Numbered from the stretch's first letter, positions 1-8,782 are shown. The stretch: DNA of 64,000 nt from Candidatus Moranbacteria bacterium GW2011_GWC2_40_12 (GCA_000995965.1 LBYD01000002.1:62001-126000), one strand, 5' to 3'. Numbers and translations are program-made. The notes: generated from the sequence alone by a model not told the origin.

Positions 1-2980
1 TTTGCCGGCGCAGATTCCTTCTCTCCGCCCGAGCGCATTTGGGATTTATGCGGTGTTTTTCAATTTGGTAGCTGGTTTCGCGCCACTGGTAACGCAAGTC
101 GACCACCGATTCGTTGAAAATTTCACCGCGGTCGTCATAGCGGATAATGAAACGTTTTTCGACAGTGGTATTGCCGATGACGACATAAGGAACGCCAAAG
201 TGATTGAGGATAGCCATTATCAGGGCTTCGTTTTCGGGGAGGTATTCAATAACTTTTCTTGCCTCCTGGGAAAACAAATCGGCCCAGACGTCGTGATGAT
301 CCAGATCAATCTCGGCGCCGCAGTCACCGGCCATGAGCATTTCGAGCAGGTTCACGAAAAGTCCGCCGTCGCCGACGCAGTCGTGGCTGGCTTCGATCAG
401 CCCTTCGGAAATCATCATCTGCTCGGCCAAAACGGCACCTTTCAGTTTTCGCCAGTCGACATCGGGGCATTCGTCACCAAGTTGGCCCAGAGTCTGGAGA
501 AATGCCGAACCGCCTAGGCGGCGGAGGCCATTTGCTACATCGATCAGCATAAGACGGCTTTCCCCGGGACGCTTGATATCGGGCGTCACGAATTTCGTCT
601 TATCCGGAACAACAACATTGCCGGTCAAGACGAGAGTTTCCGGCGATTTGATGAGTTGCTTCATCAGCCAAACGTAGAGCGACGAGGAGTCTTTCCCGCC
701 GTAGCCGGCGATTTTGAGCGCGATCAATATGTCTTTGAGCGCCTCCATGGCAAAATACATCTTTGCCACACCGCCGGGAATTCCCTTGGCCGGCCACATC
801 CAGTTTATGCACATCTTGATGTCTTCGAAGTCGGAGAACAGCACGCCGGAAAAGTTCAGCAGCATTTCCGCGACTGTCATTCTGGCGCCAGCCCGGGGAT
901 CAAGCATCATCATATTGGGACATTCGCCAACGGCGCTCGCCGTTCCAAAGCTGTCTCCATAGTCCATGGCTGAAATGGCAGCATCAGAAACAGGCAAATG
1001 CAGCTTGCCACAGGTTTGGTCAAGAATGCGCAGTCCCGTGACGCTCCGGTCGGCCCGATGGATATGGAATTCCTTGGAACAGACCGAGATAAGCCGGAGA
1101 ACGTTTTTGGCCGCTTCTTTGAGAGAAAGCCCGGATGGAATCCTCACTGGGTTGCCAAGATAAGCGGGTTTTCTGTCACGAATTGTTTCTTGGGGAACGG
1201 CATCCCGGAGAGCCTTGATGGGAAGATCGATCGGATTACGGCCGGTCTTTTCATCCGTGAAAACGATCCGTCCGCTGTCGGTCACTTCGCCGACAACTTC
1301 AAGCGGACAACCTTCCCTCGCGGCGATCTTGAGACAAAGCGGCAGATGATCAGGATGGATAAGCATGCCGTATCTTTCCTGGTATTCGCACACCAGGATC
1401 TCAAGCACGGTCATGGTCTTGTCGCCCACCTGTACCTGCCGGATTTTCACGATACCGCCGGCCTTTTCCACTAATTCCGTGAAGAGATTGAGAATACTGG
1501 CCGCGCCCTGGTCATGAATGGATATGAGCGGATTGCCGAGCCCCTTTTCGACGCAGGTCCGAATGAACCGCCAGGTCAAATGACCCATTCCGGCACAACC
1601 TCTTTGAACGGCATAAAACAGATCTTTATCCTTGTCATCAATTCCGCTTGAAGATCCGGAGCCGCCCCCGAAACCGATCTTGTGGGCTTTGCCGCCGATA
1701 GCAATGAGAAGCAGGCCTTTTTTCGCCCGACCCTTTTTCACATGCTCATCGCGGACCGTTCCAACGGTTTCCGCCAGCATGATTGGCTTGTAGTAGGAGT
1801 AGAATTCTCCGTTTGGCATCATCATACCGAAAGCACGGGTAATCCCCTGATACACCGGAACTCCGTATTTGTTTCCGTAGTCCCAAGTCCCGCCCGGCGC
1901 TTCGATCATAATCTTGAAAGGCGAAGCCATGTTTTTTGCCCGGAACCGCGGAGCCATTTTTTCCCACGGCATTACGTAACCAGGAATCCAAAGGTTTCCG
2001 GTGCAGAAACCGGCGATAGCATAGAGATGGTTTCCGCCCCGACCTTTCGCCAGGTCGTCGCGGTAGTCTCCGCCAATCCCGGTTTCAGCTCCCGGCCAGG
2101 GAGAAATCCCGGTCGGAAAACAATGGGTCTCGCCATTGCAGGATGGATGAATAAAAACCGGTACTTCAATGAGTTCCGACATTTCGCCCGGATTTTTTGG
2201 CTGAAGTACCCAGGCCGGACCGCCCAGAATGGCGCTGGCGTTGTCATGAAAAGCAATGATGCAGTTCCTGGGATTAGCTTCGTAAGGCATTTTGGCCATC
2301 TGCATCAAGGTGTGCGGCATCAGTTTCCCGTCTATTTCAACCAAAGAATTGAAGGTGATATGGACGGAATGATCGGAGCAGGCCAGTTCCTTGATGGCAT
2401 AAATTTCTTCTTCCGAAGGATCCCGGAGCAACTCGCGGGCAAAGAGTGCATAAAAGTGGCGCATGGTTGATTCGCTCATGCCCACTTTATACTTCTGATT
2501 GGCGGCCCGGATAAGATCCAAGTCGCTCCCCCTGACAGGGACGTTAATGAATAGGTTTTGCGCTTCAGGCACATCGAAGGAATTCAAGGGTGAGGGATAT
2601 ACTTCCTGCAGCAACCGGTCGAAATTTTTTTCCTTCAGAAACTTTTCCGTCGGTTTCTTCTCGGGCTTTATCAAACGGCGGGAAACTTCCACCCTTGTGA
2701 TATTTTCGTAGCCGCAGTCTTGAAGCAGATCAACCCCCATTGAGCTGAAACTGGTTTCCCTTCCACGCCTCGGCCCGATTTCAATCACATTCGGCCCTAA
2801 ATATTTCGGCTCGAGCCGAACTTCCTGCGTTGGATTTTCCTGGAAGCATACTTTGATTCGGTCGAGCTCTTGCCCGGTTAATGGTTTAGTGGCACCAATA
2901 TTGAAACAAAGTTCCTCATCAAAACCCAAGGGCACATAAAAATGGTGCACAACGCCCTGTTGGGGAGCATAAAGTCCCAT
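1..2980 (-). CDS. purL: Phosphoribosylformylglycinamidine synthase, large form (partial)
   Basis: The minus frame is open from an ATG at 2980 to the left edge (993 codons), so the C-terminus, where the large form carries its glutaminase domain, is outside the window. The product converts FGAR to FGAM with ATP and glutamine in purine synthesis. Visible landmarks follow the large single-chain PurL order: an N-terminal segment with VIEIGPRRGRE, the region TLMQMAKMPYEANPRN, the glycine-rich ATP loop IGFGGGSGSSSG (codons from about 1678), and DPRAGARMTVAE with NWM near 800-920. A purine-rich stretch precedes the ATG. It follows purN by 37 bp, so they form an operon. The segment looks clearly richer in G+C than its neighbours, which may mean transfer. 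Many CPR genomes lack purine synthesis. Confidence 0.9.
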   Translation of the reverse strand, partial: MGLYAPQQGVVHHFYVPLGFDEELCFNIGATKPLTGQELDRIKVCFQENPTQEVRLEPKYLGPNVIEIGPRRGRETSFSSMGVDLLQDCGYENITRVEVSRRLIKPEKKPTEKFLKEKNFDRLLQEVYPSPLNSFDVPEAQNLFINVPVRGSDLDLIRAANQKYKVGMSESTMRHFYALFARELLRDPSEEEIYAIKELACSDHSVHITFNSLVEIDGKLMPHTLMQMAKMPYEANPRNCIIAFHDNASAILGGPAWVLQPKNPGEMSELIEVPVFIHPSCNGETHCFPTGISPWPGAETGIGGDYRDDLAKGRGGNHLYAIAGFCTGNLWIPGYVMPWEKMAPRFRAKNMASPFKIMIEAPGGTWDYGNKYGVPVYQGITRAFGMMMPNGEFYSYYKPIMLAETVGTVRDEHVKKGRAKKGLLLIAIGGKAHKIGFGGGSGSSSGIDDKDKDLFYAVQRGCAGMGHLTWRFIRTCVEKGLGNPLISIHDQGAASILNLFTELVEKAGGIVKIRQVQVGDKTMTVLEILVCEYQERYGMLIHPDHLPLCLKIAAREGCPLEVVGEVTDSGRIVFTDEKTGRNPIDLPIKALRDAVPQETIRDRKPAYLGNPVRIPSGLSLKEAAKNVLRLISVCSKEFHIHRADRSVTGLRILDQTCGKLHLPVSDAAISAMDYGDSFGTASAVGECPNMMMLDPRAGARMTVAEMLLNFSGVLFSDFEDIKMCINWMWPAKGIPGGVAKMYFAMEALKDILIALKIAGYGGKDSSSLYVWLMKQLIKSPETLVLTGNVVVPDKTKFVTPDIKRPGESRLMLIDVANGLRRLGGSAFLQTLGQLGDECPDVDWRKLKGAVLAEQMMISEGLIEASHDCVGDGGLFVNLLEMLMAGDCGAEIDLDHHDVWADLFSQEARKVIEYLPENEALIMAILNHFGVPYVVIGNTTVEKRFIIRYDDRGEIFNESVVDLRYQWRETSYQIEKHRINPKCARAERRNLRRQ

Positions 2981-3017
2981 CTCCACACCTTCCTTTCCCT
3001 TTCGGGTCGAATTTCGT

Positions 3018-3684
3018 TTACGCCGCTGGCATCAGCAGGCGTTTCAGTTCTTCGGATTCATATTCCACCCGGCCATTGACCAGCCTCACCTGTTCGTGGA
3101 CGACGTAATTCAGCACGCGAGATTGCCAGTAATGCTCATCACGATTCACCCGCTTGGCCAGAGTTTCTACTGTGTCTCCGTCATAAATCTGAACAGGCCA
3201 GACGAAGAAAATGGGTCCGCGGTCATAGACTTCATCCGCAAAGTGCATGGTGACAGCGCTGTGAGTGATTTCCCCGCGATGATAGGCCGCCATGACCGCC
3301 TCATGAACGAAGTGGCCGTAAAACTTCGGCCCGCTGAATTGCGGCAATGGTCCCGGGTGAATATTGATCGTTCTTGCTGTTTCCAAACCAATGACTAATT
3401 TCAGCCACCCAGAGAGCATCACGAAGTCTGCTTTGTATTTCCAGACATATCTCTCGTACCCATCAGACATGTAGGGGCCAGGCCAGTATTCAAATGGTAT
3501 CCCCAGCTTCTCGGCCTTTGCCTCAACGCCCCCCCTCCCGATGATTGGAAACCACCGCGACAATAACGGCATCCAGACTCGGCGGAACAGACCGCGTCGC
3601 ATTTACCATAGTCTTAAGTCCCGACCCGCCGCCAGTTTTCGTCCCGGAAGCAAACACCAAAATGTTTGGAAAATCCTTACTCAT
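3018..3684 (-). CDS. purN: Phosphoribosylglycinamide formyltransferase with a frameshift
   Basis: GAR transformylase, third step of purine synthesis. Reading starts at ATG 3684, with AAAGGAG 8 bases upstream, and gives the family N-terminus NILVFASGTKTGGGSG. It then runs through SNHREGG into a stop. The rest of the protein (VEAKAEKLGIPFEYWPGP, then NIHPGPLPQF with the catalytic-type HPGPLP loop, and AVTMHFADEVYDRGPI) lies in another frame. The switch falls on a run of seven C (plus strand 3529-3535). Removing one base gives an uninterrupted 221-residue protein of normal PurN length. The gene is either truly interrupted or carries a sequencing/assembly indel; a population variant is also possible. 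It lies directly upstream of purL. Confidence 0.85.
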
Positions 3685-4041
3685 GGTAGTAATCTCCTTT
3701 ATAATCCTTTCGGAATTTGAATTCAGTCGTTGTATCTTTTCAGCGAGTTCGCTGTTAATCAGAAATTTACGCAATTATTCAGTTTTCAAAGACCATATCA
3801 CAAAAAAGACCAGCCCTCCTCTATAGCCAGTCCTCCTTTACATTCAGGCTATCAAATACAAGCTATTATAGCAATCATTGACAAAAACCCGGAGAAGTGC
3901 TAAAATTTGCTTCAGTTATCGAATTAGGCGTAAGTATCCAAGTATTCATTATATAAGGCATACATAAAGTCGTTCGCCTAAGTTAGAGCTATTTTGACCC
4001 TAAAAAGTCAAGATTATTAACAAGTTAGGCGAAATCAGACA
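3685..4041. promoter_or_regulatory. Divergent intergenic region: purN promoter and zinc-ribbon gene leader
   Basis: On the minus strand an extended -10 element (TGC then TATAAT) lies at 3865-3873 and would give a purN leader of about 170 bases. I see no convincing -35 and no purine riboswitch in that leader. On the plus side the motif TTAGGCG occurs three times. The copies TTCGCCTAA (3973-3981) and TTAGGCGAA (4025-4033) form an inverted repeat that ends 8 bases before the start codon at 4042. In RNA this would pair the ribosome-landing region, so it could be a control hairpin; that role is inference. Confidence 0.5.
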
Positions 4042-4269
4042 ATGGACTATCAAAACAGACCGCAGAGACAGATGCATGATGTATCTTCTCTCGGACTCAA
4101 GTGCACAGAATGCGGCGTGGACATAACGGAACTTCCGTTTGAGCCCACCAAACGCGATGACGACACTTATGGCCGACTCTACTGCCAACCCTGCAATCGC
4201 AACCGAAGAAAGAGCTTCGGAGGCGGAGGCGGAGGATTCGGCGGCGGCGGTCGAAGAGACCGGTACTAA
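4042..4269 (+). CDS. Small zinc-ribbon protein with Gly/Arg-rich tail
   Basis: A 75-residue protein. Residues 21-24 (CTEC) and 48-51 (CQPC) form a CxxC...CxxC zinc ribbon. The C-terminus is a glycine run ending GGGGRRDRY, an RGG-like low-complexity tail typical of nucleic-acid-binding proteins. This layout matches the short CxxC-x(~20)-CxxC zinc proteins common in Patescibacteria, whose role is not established; RNA binding is inferred from the tail. There is no clear Shine-Dalgarno, and an inverted repeat sits just before the ATG. The gene is followed at once by an intrinsic terminator, so it is transcribed alone. Confidence 0.8.
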   Translation: MDYQNRPQRQMHDVSSLGLKCTECGVDITELPFEPTKRDDDTYGRLYCQPCNRNRRKSFGGGGGGFGGGGRRDRY

Positions 4270-4280
4270 ACCGAACTCAA

Positions 4281-4316
4281 AACAACCTCGATCAAAAGTC
4301 GGGGTTGTTTTTTGTT
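4281..4316 (+). terminator. Intrinsic terminator after the zinc-ribbon gene
   Basis: AACAACCTCGA (4281-4291) pairs with TCGGGGTTGTT (4299-4309), one G-U pair, and is followed by a T-rich run. Confidence 0.85.
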
Positions 4317-4354
4317 TGCTTAAATTGCGAGGAAAAGATTACAATAAAATTCAG

Positions 4355-5140
4355 ATGAGCAGAAAATCAAGGAAAATTAATATAATTCTTGTTATGTTTG
4401 CCGCGATCGCCGGGCTGTATTGCATTTTACGCGATAATAAAAACAATATTCCTCAAAAAGAATTCTCTACTCCTCTTTCTAAAGTCCAAATAGAAGGCCC
4501 AAAACCAGCAGAACAGAGCAAACAACCGGAAAAAATACAGCCAACCGAAGAAGAAAAGCCCGCGCCTCAAATCCCCGAAAAATTTCTGCTCGAAATCCCT
4601 TTTTATTCCCAGGCTCCGCTTTCAAAGTGGGACGCTTTTCATGAAGATATGTGCGAGGAAGCCTCGATTCTGAACGCCGCTTATTATCTCCTAGGCAAAA
4701 AACCTTCAAAAGAAGAATACGCAAAAGAACTCCAAAAAATACAAAACGCCGAAATAAAAGAAGTTGGCGAGTGGAAAAGCACGACCATCGCCCAGATCAA
4801 GAAAGTGTCCGATATATATTTTAAAGGGAAAATAAAGTCAAACATAATTGATAACCCGTCGATTGAGGATATCGAATCTGAAATCGCCGAAGGAAATCCG
4901 GTTGTCGTTCCGCTTGCCGGCCGCGACATAGGAAATCCCAACTTCACTCCTCCGGGGCCGATTTACCACATGCTGACCATCAAGGGATACGACGCCCAAA
5001 ACTTCATCACCAACGACGTCGGCACTCGCAAAGGAAACTCATATATCTATAAAAAAGAAGTGATTATGGAGAATATGCATGATTGGAGTGAGAAAGACAT
5101 ACATTCTGGGGAGAAGATGATTTTGGTATTGTATAAATAG
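4355..5140 (+). CDS. Membrane-anchored C39-like cysteine peptidase
   Basis: A 261-residue protein starting at ATG 4355; the longer upstream reading overlaps the previous gene and its terminator. Residues about 8-25 form one hydrophobic membrane segment. A Pro/Glu/Lys linker to about residue 75 follows, then a domain of the C39_2 peptidase-like type. The likely catalytic cysteine is in DMCEEASILNAAYYL, the histidine in PIYHMLTIKGYD, and an Asn/Asp in ITNDVGT. C39-like domains cleave peptides such as leader or Gly-Gly sites. Here the domain should face outside the cell, but the substrate is unknown. It is followed by the transglycosylase-like gene after 46 bp, which suggests an envelope role. 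Confidence 0.8.
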   Translation: MSRKSRKINIILVMFAAIAGLYCILRDNKNNIPQKEFSTPLSKVQIEGPKPAEQSKQPEKIQPTEEEKPAPQIPEKFLLEIPFYSQAPLSKWDAFHEDMCEEASILNAAYYLLGKKPSKEEYAKELQKIQNAEIKEVGEWKSTTIAQIKKVSDIYFKGKIKSNIIDNPSIEDIESEIAEGNPVVVPLAGRDIGNPNFTPPGPIYHMLTIKGYDAQNFITNDVGTRKGNSYIYKKEVIMENMHDWSEKDIHSGEKMILVLYK

Positions 5141-5186
5141 AAATTTTCCTATATTATATAAGGAGCTTTATACTTGAAAATACGCT

Positions 5187-6194
5187 ATGTATTGTTTGGT
5201 TGATTTCCGAAACCGTCCCCAATACAAATATACTTTTTCGAAACAAGAAAAAGCACGCGAGTGCCTGAAAAGAATAAAAAACAACCCGCTGGGTGTGACG
5301 GTTTTTTTCGCCGACGGCCGGAGGGAGTATTTTGAGACAGGTATTCCTCAGGGTTTTTTTGCACCGTCAAAAAAAATTATTCAAATTAAGAAGGGTTGTC
5401 ATGTGAAATATCAAATTCGCGCAATGAATAACCTCGACGGAGTCCTGAAAAAGCAGTCCCCGTTTGAAACCGCCAGCACTGCCAATTGGCAAAACAAGTC
5501 AGCCCTCTCCCTTTTCATGCTCGGCAACCGAAAAATTTACGCTGGATTGGCTGTCGCCTCGCTTCTCATGTTCGCTTCCTCTTTCTATTTCCAAAAGCAA
5601 TCAACCCAAAGCGCCGCCGCTGTGACAGAAAGTGCCAGCCAAATCGAAGGGCAAGTCGCCGGCGCCGCGGACGCGAAGATAAATGAAGAAGAAGGCGGCG
5701 AATCTTTGAAACTGGCTGATGACGAAATTATTATGAACCTCCTCGGCAAAATCGAAGAAAAAAAACAGGGAGAGTTTGAAGCCGAAATTCTGCGCTATAT
5801 CAAAGGACGGCCGATGGAAGCCATGGCACCCTATATCGCCCAGCAGCCGAGGATGGTCGCCGCTTTCATTGTTGGAATCGCGATGAAAGAAAGCAAATTC
5901 GGAGTTTATGCTCCTCACAGCAATGGACGCGATTGCCTGAACTACTGGGGATACCGCGGACCGGAAAACACAACCGCTTCCGGTTATTCTTGTTTCGATT
6001 CGCCCGAGCACGCCGTCCAAGTGATCGGGAAAAAGATATCGAAACTCGTGGCGCAGGGAATTTCCAATCCGTCCGAGATGATTTCCTGGAAATGCGGTTC
6101 GACTTGCGCGGGCCACGGCGCCGAAAGCGTCCGCAAGTGGATCGCCGATGTGGGAGTGAACTTCTATAAAATAAACTCGAAAGAAAATTCGTGA
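5187..6194 (+). CDS. Transglycosylase-like membrane protein, copy 1
   Basis: A 335-residue protein. The N-terminal 110 residues are basic and probably cytoplasmic. A membrane segment covers about 113-132 (YAGLAVASLLMFASSFYF). The C-terminal 130 residues form an outer domain with the lysozyme-like helix FIVGIAMKESKFG (candidate catalytic Glu) and the paired cysteines of WKCGSTCAGHG. This domain type is frequent in Patescibacteria and is usually annotated as transglycosylase- or glucosaminidase-like; activity on peptidoglycan is inference. The paralogue at 6507 shares the whole C-terminal domain (GRDC-NYWG, SGYSCF, SWKCGS, NFYKIN). No Shine-Dalgarno lies at usable distance from the ATG. Confidence 0.75.
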   Translation: MYCLVDFRNRPQYKYTFSKQEKARECLKRIKNNPLGVTVFFADGRREYFETGIPQGFFAPSKKIIQIKKGCHVKYQIRAMNNLDGVLKKQSPFETASTANWQNKSALSLFMLGNRKIYAGLAVASLLMFASSFYFQKQSTQSAAAVTESASQIEGQVAGAADAKINEEEGGESLKLADDEIIMNLLGKIEEKKQGEFEAEILRYIKGRPMEAMAPYIAQQPRMVAAFIVGIAMKESKFGVYAPHSNGRDCLNYWGYRGPENTTASGYSCFDSPEHAVQVIGKKISKLVAQGISNPSEMISWKCGSTCAGHGAESVRKWIADVGVNFYKINSKENS

Positions 6195-6197
6195 AAT

Positions 6198-6213
6198 AGG
6201 CTTATATAAGCCT
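6198..6213. repeat. 16-bp perfect palindrome after the stop codon
   Basis: AGGCTTATATAAGCCT begins 4 bases past the stop of the first transglycosylase-like gene. It lacks a following T run, so it is not a typical terminator; a protein-binding site is possible. Confidence 0.6.
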
Positions 6214-6238
6214 ATAAAATCCTGCCACAAAATGCCCC

Positions 6239-6267
6239 TTGACGCCACTGCCCGCTTCTGCTAGCAT
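6239..6267 (+). promoter_or_regulatory. Sigma-70 promoter
   Basis: TTGACG (6239-6244), 17-bp spacer, TAGCAT (6262-6267). Transcription would begin near 6274, about 230 bases before the next ORF. Confidence 0.7.
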
Positions 6268-6274
6268 AACCCAA

Positions 6275-6505
6275 GTCAACAATAAATGGAGTAGCTATTA
6301 GTGCTATTCTTTTTTTGTTGGTTTACCCCGTATATTGTGCAATAGCAAAATATCTTCGGGGCTGCCCGGCAATGTTTCACGGCTGTGAAACATTTTGCAG
6401 GGGCTCGGTCCGTTGGATCCGGCTCGCCGGATCATTCAATTGGGCCTGCAGTCTAAAAGCGGCTCAAAAGTCGATTTAGACGAAGATAATTTTTGAAAAT
6501 TATCC
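6275..6505 (+). ncRNA. Candidate structured RNA or leader (unidentified)
   Basis: This 230-base non-coding stretch behind a good promoter folds into a run of hairpins. CCCCG (6326-6330) with CGGGG (6357-6361) closes an inner TATATT/AATATC pairing. ATGTTTCAC/GTGAAACAT spans 6372-6393 with a 4-base loop. GATCCGG/CCGGATC spans 6416-6433 inside a TGCAGG/CCTGCA pairing. GTCTAAA/TTTAGAC spans 6451-6481. GATAATTTT/AAAATTATC lies at 6485-6504, directly before the ATG at 6507. I do not recognise it as tmRNA, RNase P, SRP or a known riboswitch. It could be a cis-acting leader for the downstream gene or an independent small RNA. Confidence 0.45.
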
Positions 6506-6506
6506 G

Positions 6507-7370
6507 ATGGGTGAATGGAGTAAATCCGCTTTTTATGGGGGGGTTTATACCAAAACTCAAAAAACAGAAAATTGCATAAGTTGCGATATAAAATATACTT
6601 TTAAATATCGCCAATTCACCGCCCAGCTTGAGAAATTCAGAAACTTTGGGGAAACCGGCTGGGAAAAAACAAAGTATTTTTCAAAGGTCTATAAAAGAAA
6701 ACTTCAAAGCCACATCTCAAAGAAGCAGGAAGTCTACCTGCCGGTTTTGATCGCGATCACGCTTCTCGCGCTGGTTTTTGTCTCGAAAACCGCTTTTTCA
6801 AAAAACATTGATCCAACCAACAATCTTCCAGTTGAGGATATTTATAAAGTAAAGCTGATTGGAACAAACCTCGAAAACAAAACCGGAAAAATCTGCTCGG
6901 GTGAAAATGAGGAATATCAGAAAAATCTGGCCAAGAGCGCTTCGGCGCCGGCCGCAAGCGACCTCAAAGAGGATGTTGAAAAAATCGTGAAGAACACTCC
7001 GATGGCCGCCATGATTGATCCAATTTCCGAAAAAGACCGGACCGTGGCCGCTTTCATCGTTGGAATCGCCATGAAAGAAAGTAAGTTTGGAGTCTATTCT
7101 CCAAAACTTGCCGGACGGGACTGCTACAACTACTGGGGATTCAAGGGAGGCGGAAAAACCGTCGCCGGAGGATACAGCTGTTTTGCTTCTCCGGAGCAGG
7201 CCGTTGACGCGGTCGGCGGAAAAATTGAAAAAATGGTCGCGAAAGGTGTCCGGACTCCCGCTCAAGCCATCTCCTGGAAATGCGGATCATCCTGCGCCGG
7301 ACACGGCGCGGCCAATGTTCAGAAATGGATTTCCGACGTTGCCATAAACTTCTATAAAATCAATTCGTAA
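6507..7370 (+). CDS. Transglycosylase-like membrane protein, copy 2
   Basis: A 287-residue paralogue of the gene at 5187. It has a short basic N-terminus, a membrane segment at about 78-97 (VLIAITLLALVFVSKTAFS), a linker, and the same C-terminal domain with FIVGIAMKESKFG, GRDCYNYWG and WKCGSSCAGHG. The N-terminal halves do not resemble each other, so only the outer domain is conserved. The start at 6507 is uncertain: there is no Shine-Dalgarno and an A/T hairpin abuts it. A strong terminator follows. Confidence 0.75.
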   Translation: MGEWSKSAFYGGVYTKTQKTENCISCDIKYTFKYRQFTAQLEKFRNFGETGWEKTKYFSKVYKRKLQSHISKKQEVYLPVLIAITLLALVFVSKTAFSKNIDPTNNLPVEDIYKVKLIGTNLENKTGKICSGENEEYQKNLAKSASAPAASDLKEDVEKIVKNTPMAAMIDPISEKDRTVAAFIVGIAMKESKFGVYSPKLAGRDCYNYWGFKGGGKTVAGGYSCFASPEQAVDAVGGKIEKMVAKGVRTPAQAISWKCGSSCAGHGAANVQKWISDVAINFYKINS

Positions 7371-7381
7371 TATATCGACAG

Positions 7382-7412
7382 AAAAACGGCCCGCAAGGGC
7401 CGTTTTTCCTAT
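7382..7412. terminator. Bidirectional intrinsic terminator
   Basis: AAAAACGGCCC/GGGCCGTTTTT (7382-7407), loop GCAA, serves the plus-strand gene ending at 7370 and the minus-strand rpoD ending at 7455. Confidence 0.9.
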
Positions 7413-7420
7413 CCGAAATA

Positions 7421-7462
7421 TGAAGTTATGCATTATGAGTTCTGCGCTCTATGATTAATAAT
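7421..7462. repeat. 7-base-period intergenic repeat
   Basis: Reads as successive heptamers (TGCATTA, TGAGTTC, TGCGCTC, TATGATT, AATAATC) and overlaps the last codons of rpoD. It belongs to the heptad family seen at many spacers in this window. Confidence 0.6.
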
Positions 7463-8738
7463 CCTTGAGTTTGTCGACTAATCCGCTTTCGCGGATTTTG
7501 TCGAGGGCCTTGGCTTCAATCTGCCGGATGCGCTCGCGCGTGACGCCGAATTCATGGCCCACTTCTTCCAGCGTGTGTGTCACTCCGTCTTCAAGCCCGA
7601 AACGGATTTTGAGAATTTTCTGCTCGCGGGGCGTCAAGTCTTTCAGTACCAGCTCCACATGGTCAGCTAGTAGTTTTCTGGCTGCGCTTTGATGCGGCAT
7701 GACCGTTTCTGTGTCCTCAATGAAATCGCCGAGAATGCTATCATCTTCACTATCGCCAACGGGAGTTTCAATGGAAACTGTTTCCTGCGAAATCTTCATG
7801 ATGTGGCGCACTTTTTCGACTTCAATCCCCATTTCTGCCGCGATTTCTTCCGGAAGCGGATCGCGTCCCAGATCCTGGACAAGACGCCGCGTAGCTTGAG
7901 TATATTTATTGATAGTCTCAACCATATGCACAGGTATTCGGATAGTTCGAGACTGGTCGGCAAGAGCTCTAGTGATGGCTTGACGTATCCACCAAGTGGC
8001 ATAGGTCGAAAACTTATATCCTTTTCGATAATCAAATTTTTCCACCGCCCGGAAAAGTCCGATGTTGCCCTCCTGGATAAGGTCAAGGAGCGATAGATTC
8101 GTGCTGCGTCCGACATATTTCTTTGCGATAGAAACCACGAGCCGCAAATTAGCTTCGGTGAGCTTTTGTTTGGCGGCTAAATCCCCTCTTTCGTTTCTTT
8201 TTGCCAGTTGCACTTCTTCCTCACCCTTAAGAAGCGGAACCCGGCCGATTTCCCGAAGATACATCTGGACAGAATCGGAAGAAATATCGCCAAGATCCAG
8301 CGGGACATCCATATCTTCAACTTTTTTATCCTTGTCGTCCTCATGTTCAGCCTCTTCTTTGATCACTTCATCGGAGCTCACTATTTTCACGCCGGACTTT
8401 TCCAGTTTTTCATAAAGTTTCTCGAGCTGGGCCACATTTTTCTCTACCTCCGGAATAATCTGAAGAATTTCATCCTCCGTAACGAATCCTCTCTGTTTTC
8501 CGAGTTTCACGAACTCGATCAAGCTTCCTTTTCCCGTTGGCTCTTCTTCCTTTCCCTTTTTGGCCGGTTTCTTGGAAGAAGCAGCCTTGGAAACACGGCT
8601 CCGCTGCTGCGCGAGCTTCTTTTGTTTCTTTTTCTTCGCGGCTCTTTTTTTCAGCTTTCCCATCGACATTATTTTCTTTCCAGATTTTTTCTTGGCGAAT
8701 CTCTTTTTTACCATCTTTTTTTTCTTCTTCTTTGGCAT
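7455..8738 (-). CDS. rpoD: RNA polymerase primary sigma factor
   Basis: A 427-residue sigma-70. The first 65 residues are an extreme Lys/Arg-rich tail, followed by a short region 1.1 and an acidic linker. Region 1.2 is DSVQMYLREIGRVPLL. Region 2 contains EANLRLVVSIAKKYVGR and the -10-recognition helix with YATWWIRQAI. Region 3 has IPVHMVETINK. Region 4 ends with the -35-recognition helix VTRERIRQIEAKALDKIR. The set of regions 1.2-4 marks it as the housekeeping sigma, consistent with the TTGACA/TATAAT promoters visible in this window. It lies downstream of dnaG, keeping the dnaG-rpoD order of the classical macromolecular-synthesis operon. The basic N-terminal tail is longer than usual. Confidence 0.97.
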   Translation of the reverse strand: MPKKKKKKMVKKRFAKKKSGKKIMSMGKLKKRAAKKKKQKKLAQQRSRVSKAASSKKPAKKGKEEEPTGKGSLIEFVKLGKQRGFVTEDEILQIIPEVEKNVAQLEKLYEKLEKSGVKIVSSDEVIKEEAEHEDDKDKKVEDMDVPLDLGDISSDSVQMYLREIGRVPLLKGEEEVQLAKRNERGDLAAKQKLTEANLRLVVSIAKKYVGRSTNLSLLDLIQEGNIGLFRAVEKFDYRKGYKFSTYATWWIRQAITRALADQSRTIRIPVHMVETINKYTQATRRLVQDLGRDPLPEEIAAEMGIEVEKVRHIMKISQETVSIETPVGDSEDDSILGDFIEDTETVMPHQSAARKLLADHVELVLKDLTPREQKILKIRFGLEDGVTHTLEEVGHEFGVTRERIRQIEAKALDKIRESGLVDKLKDY

Positions 8739-8751
8739 ACCCAGTGGTGAA

Positions 8752-8782
8752 AATTTGACTCTAAGCTGCTGACAGTCAAATT
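8752..8782. other. Hairpin in the rpoD leader
   Basis: AATTTGACT (8752-8760) and AGTCAAATT (8774-8782) form a perfect 9-bp inverted repeat 14 bases upstream of the rpoD start. It could affect translation or mark a processing site between dnaG and rpoD. Confidence 0.5.

Noticed and set aside
2..517. 171-codon plus-strand reading at the left edge, and 1682-2470
   Set aside because: They are antisense readings in register with the open purL frame on the minus strand; purL motifs explain the composition.
3685..3860. Purine riboswitch or upstream peptide in the purN leader
   Set aside because: No riboswitch core is visible, and the tiny reading frames have poor ribosome-site spacing.
4200..4262. 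GGCGGA-rich stretch as a palindromic element copy
   Set aside because: It is the codon repeat of the glycine tail of the zinc-ribbon protein, not a hairpin unit.
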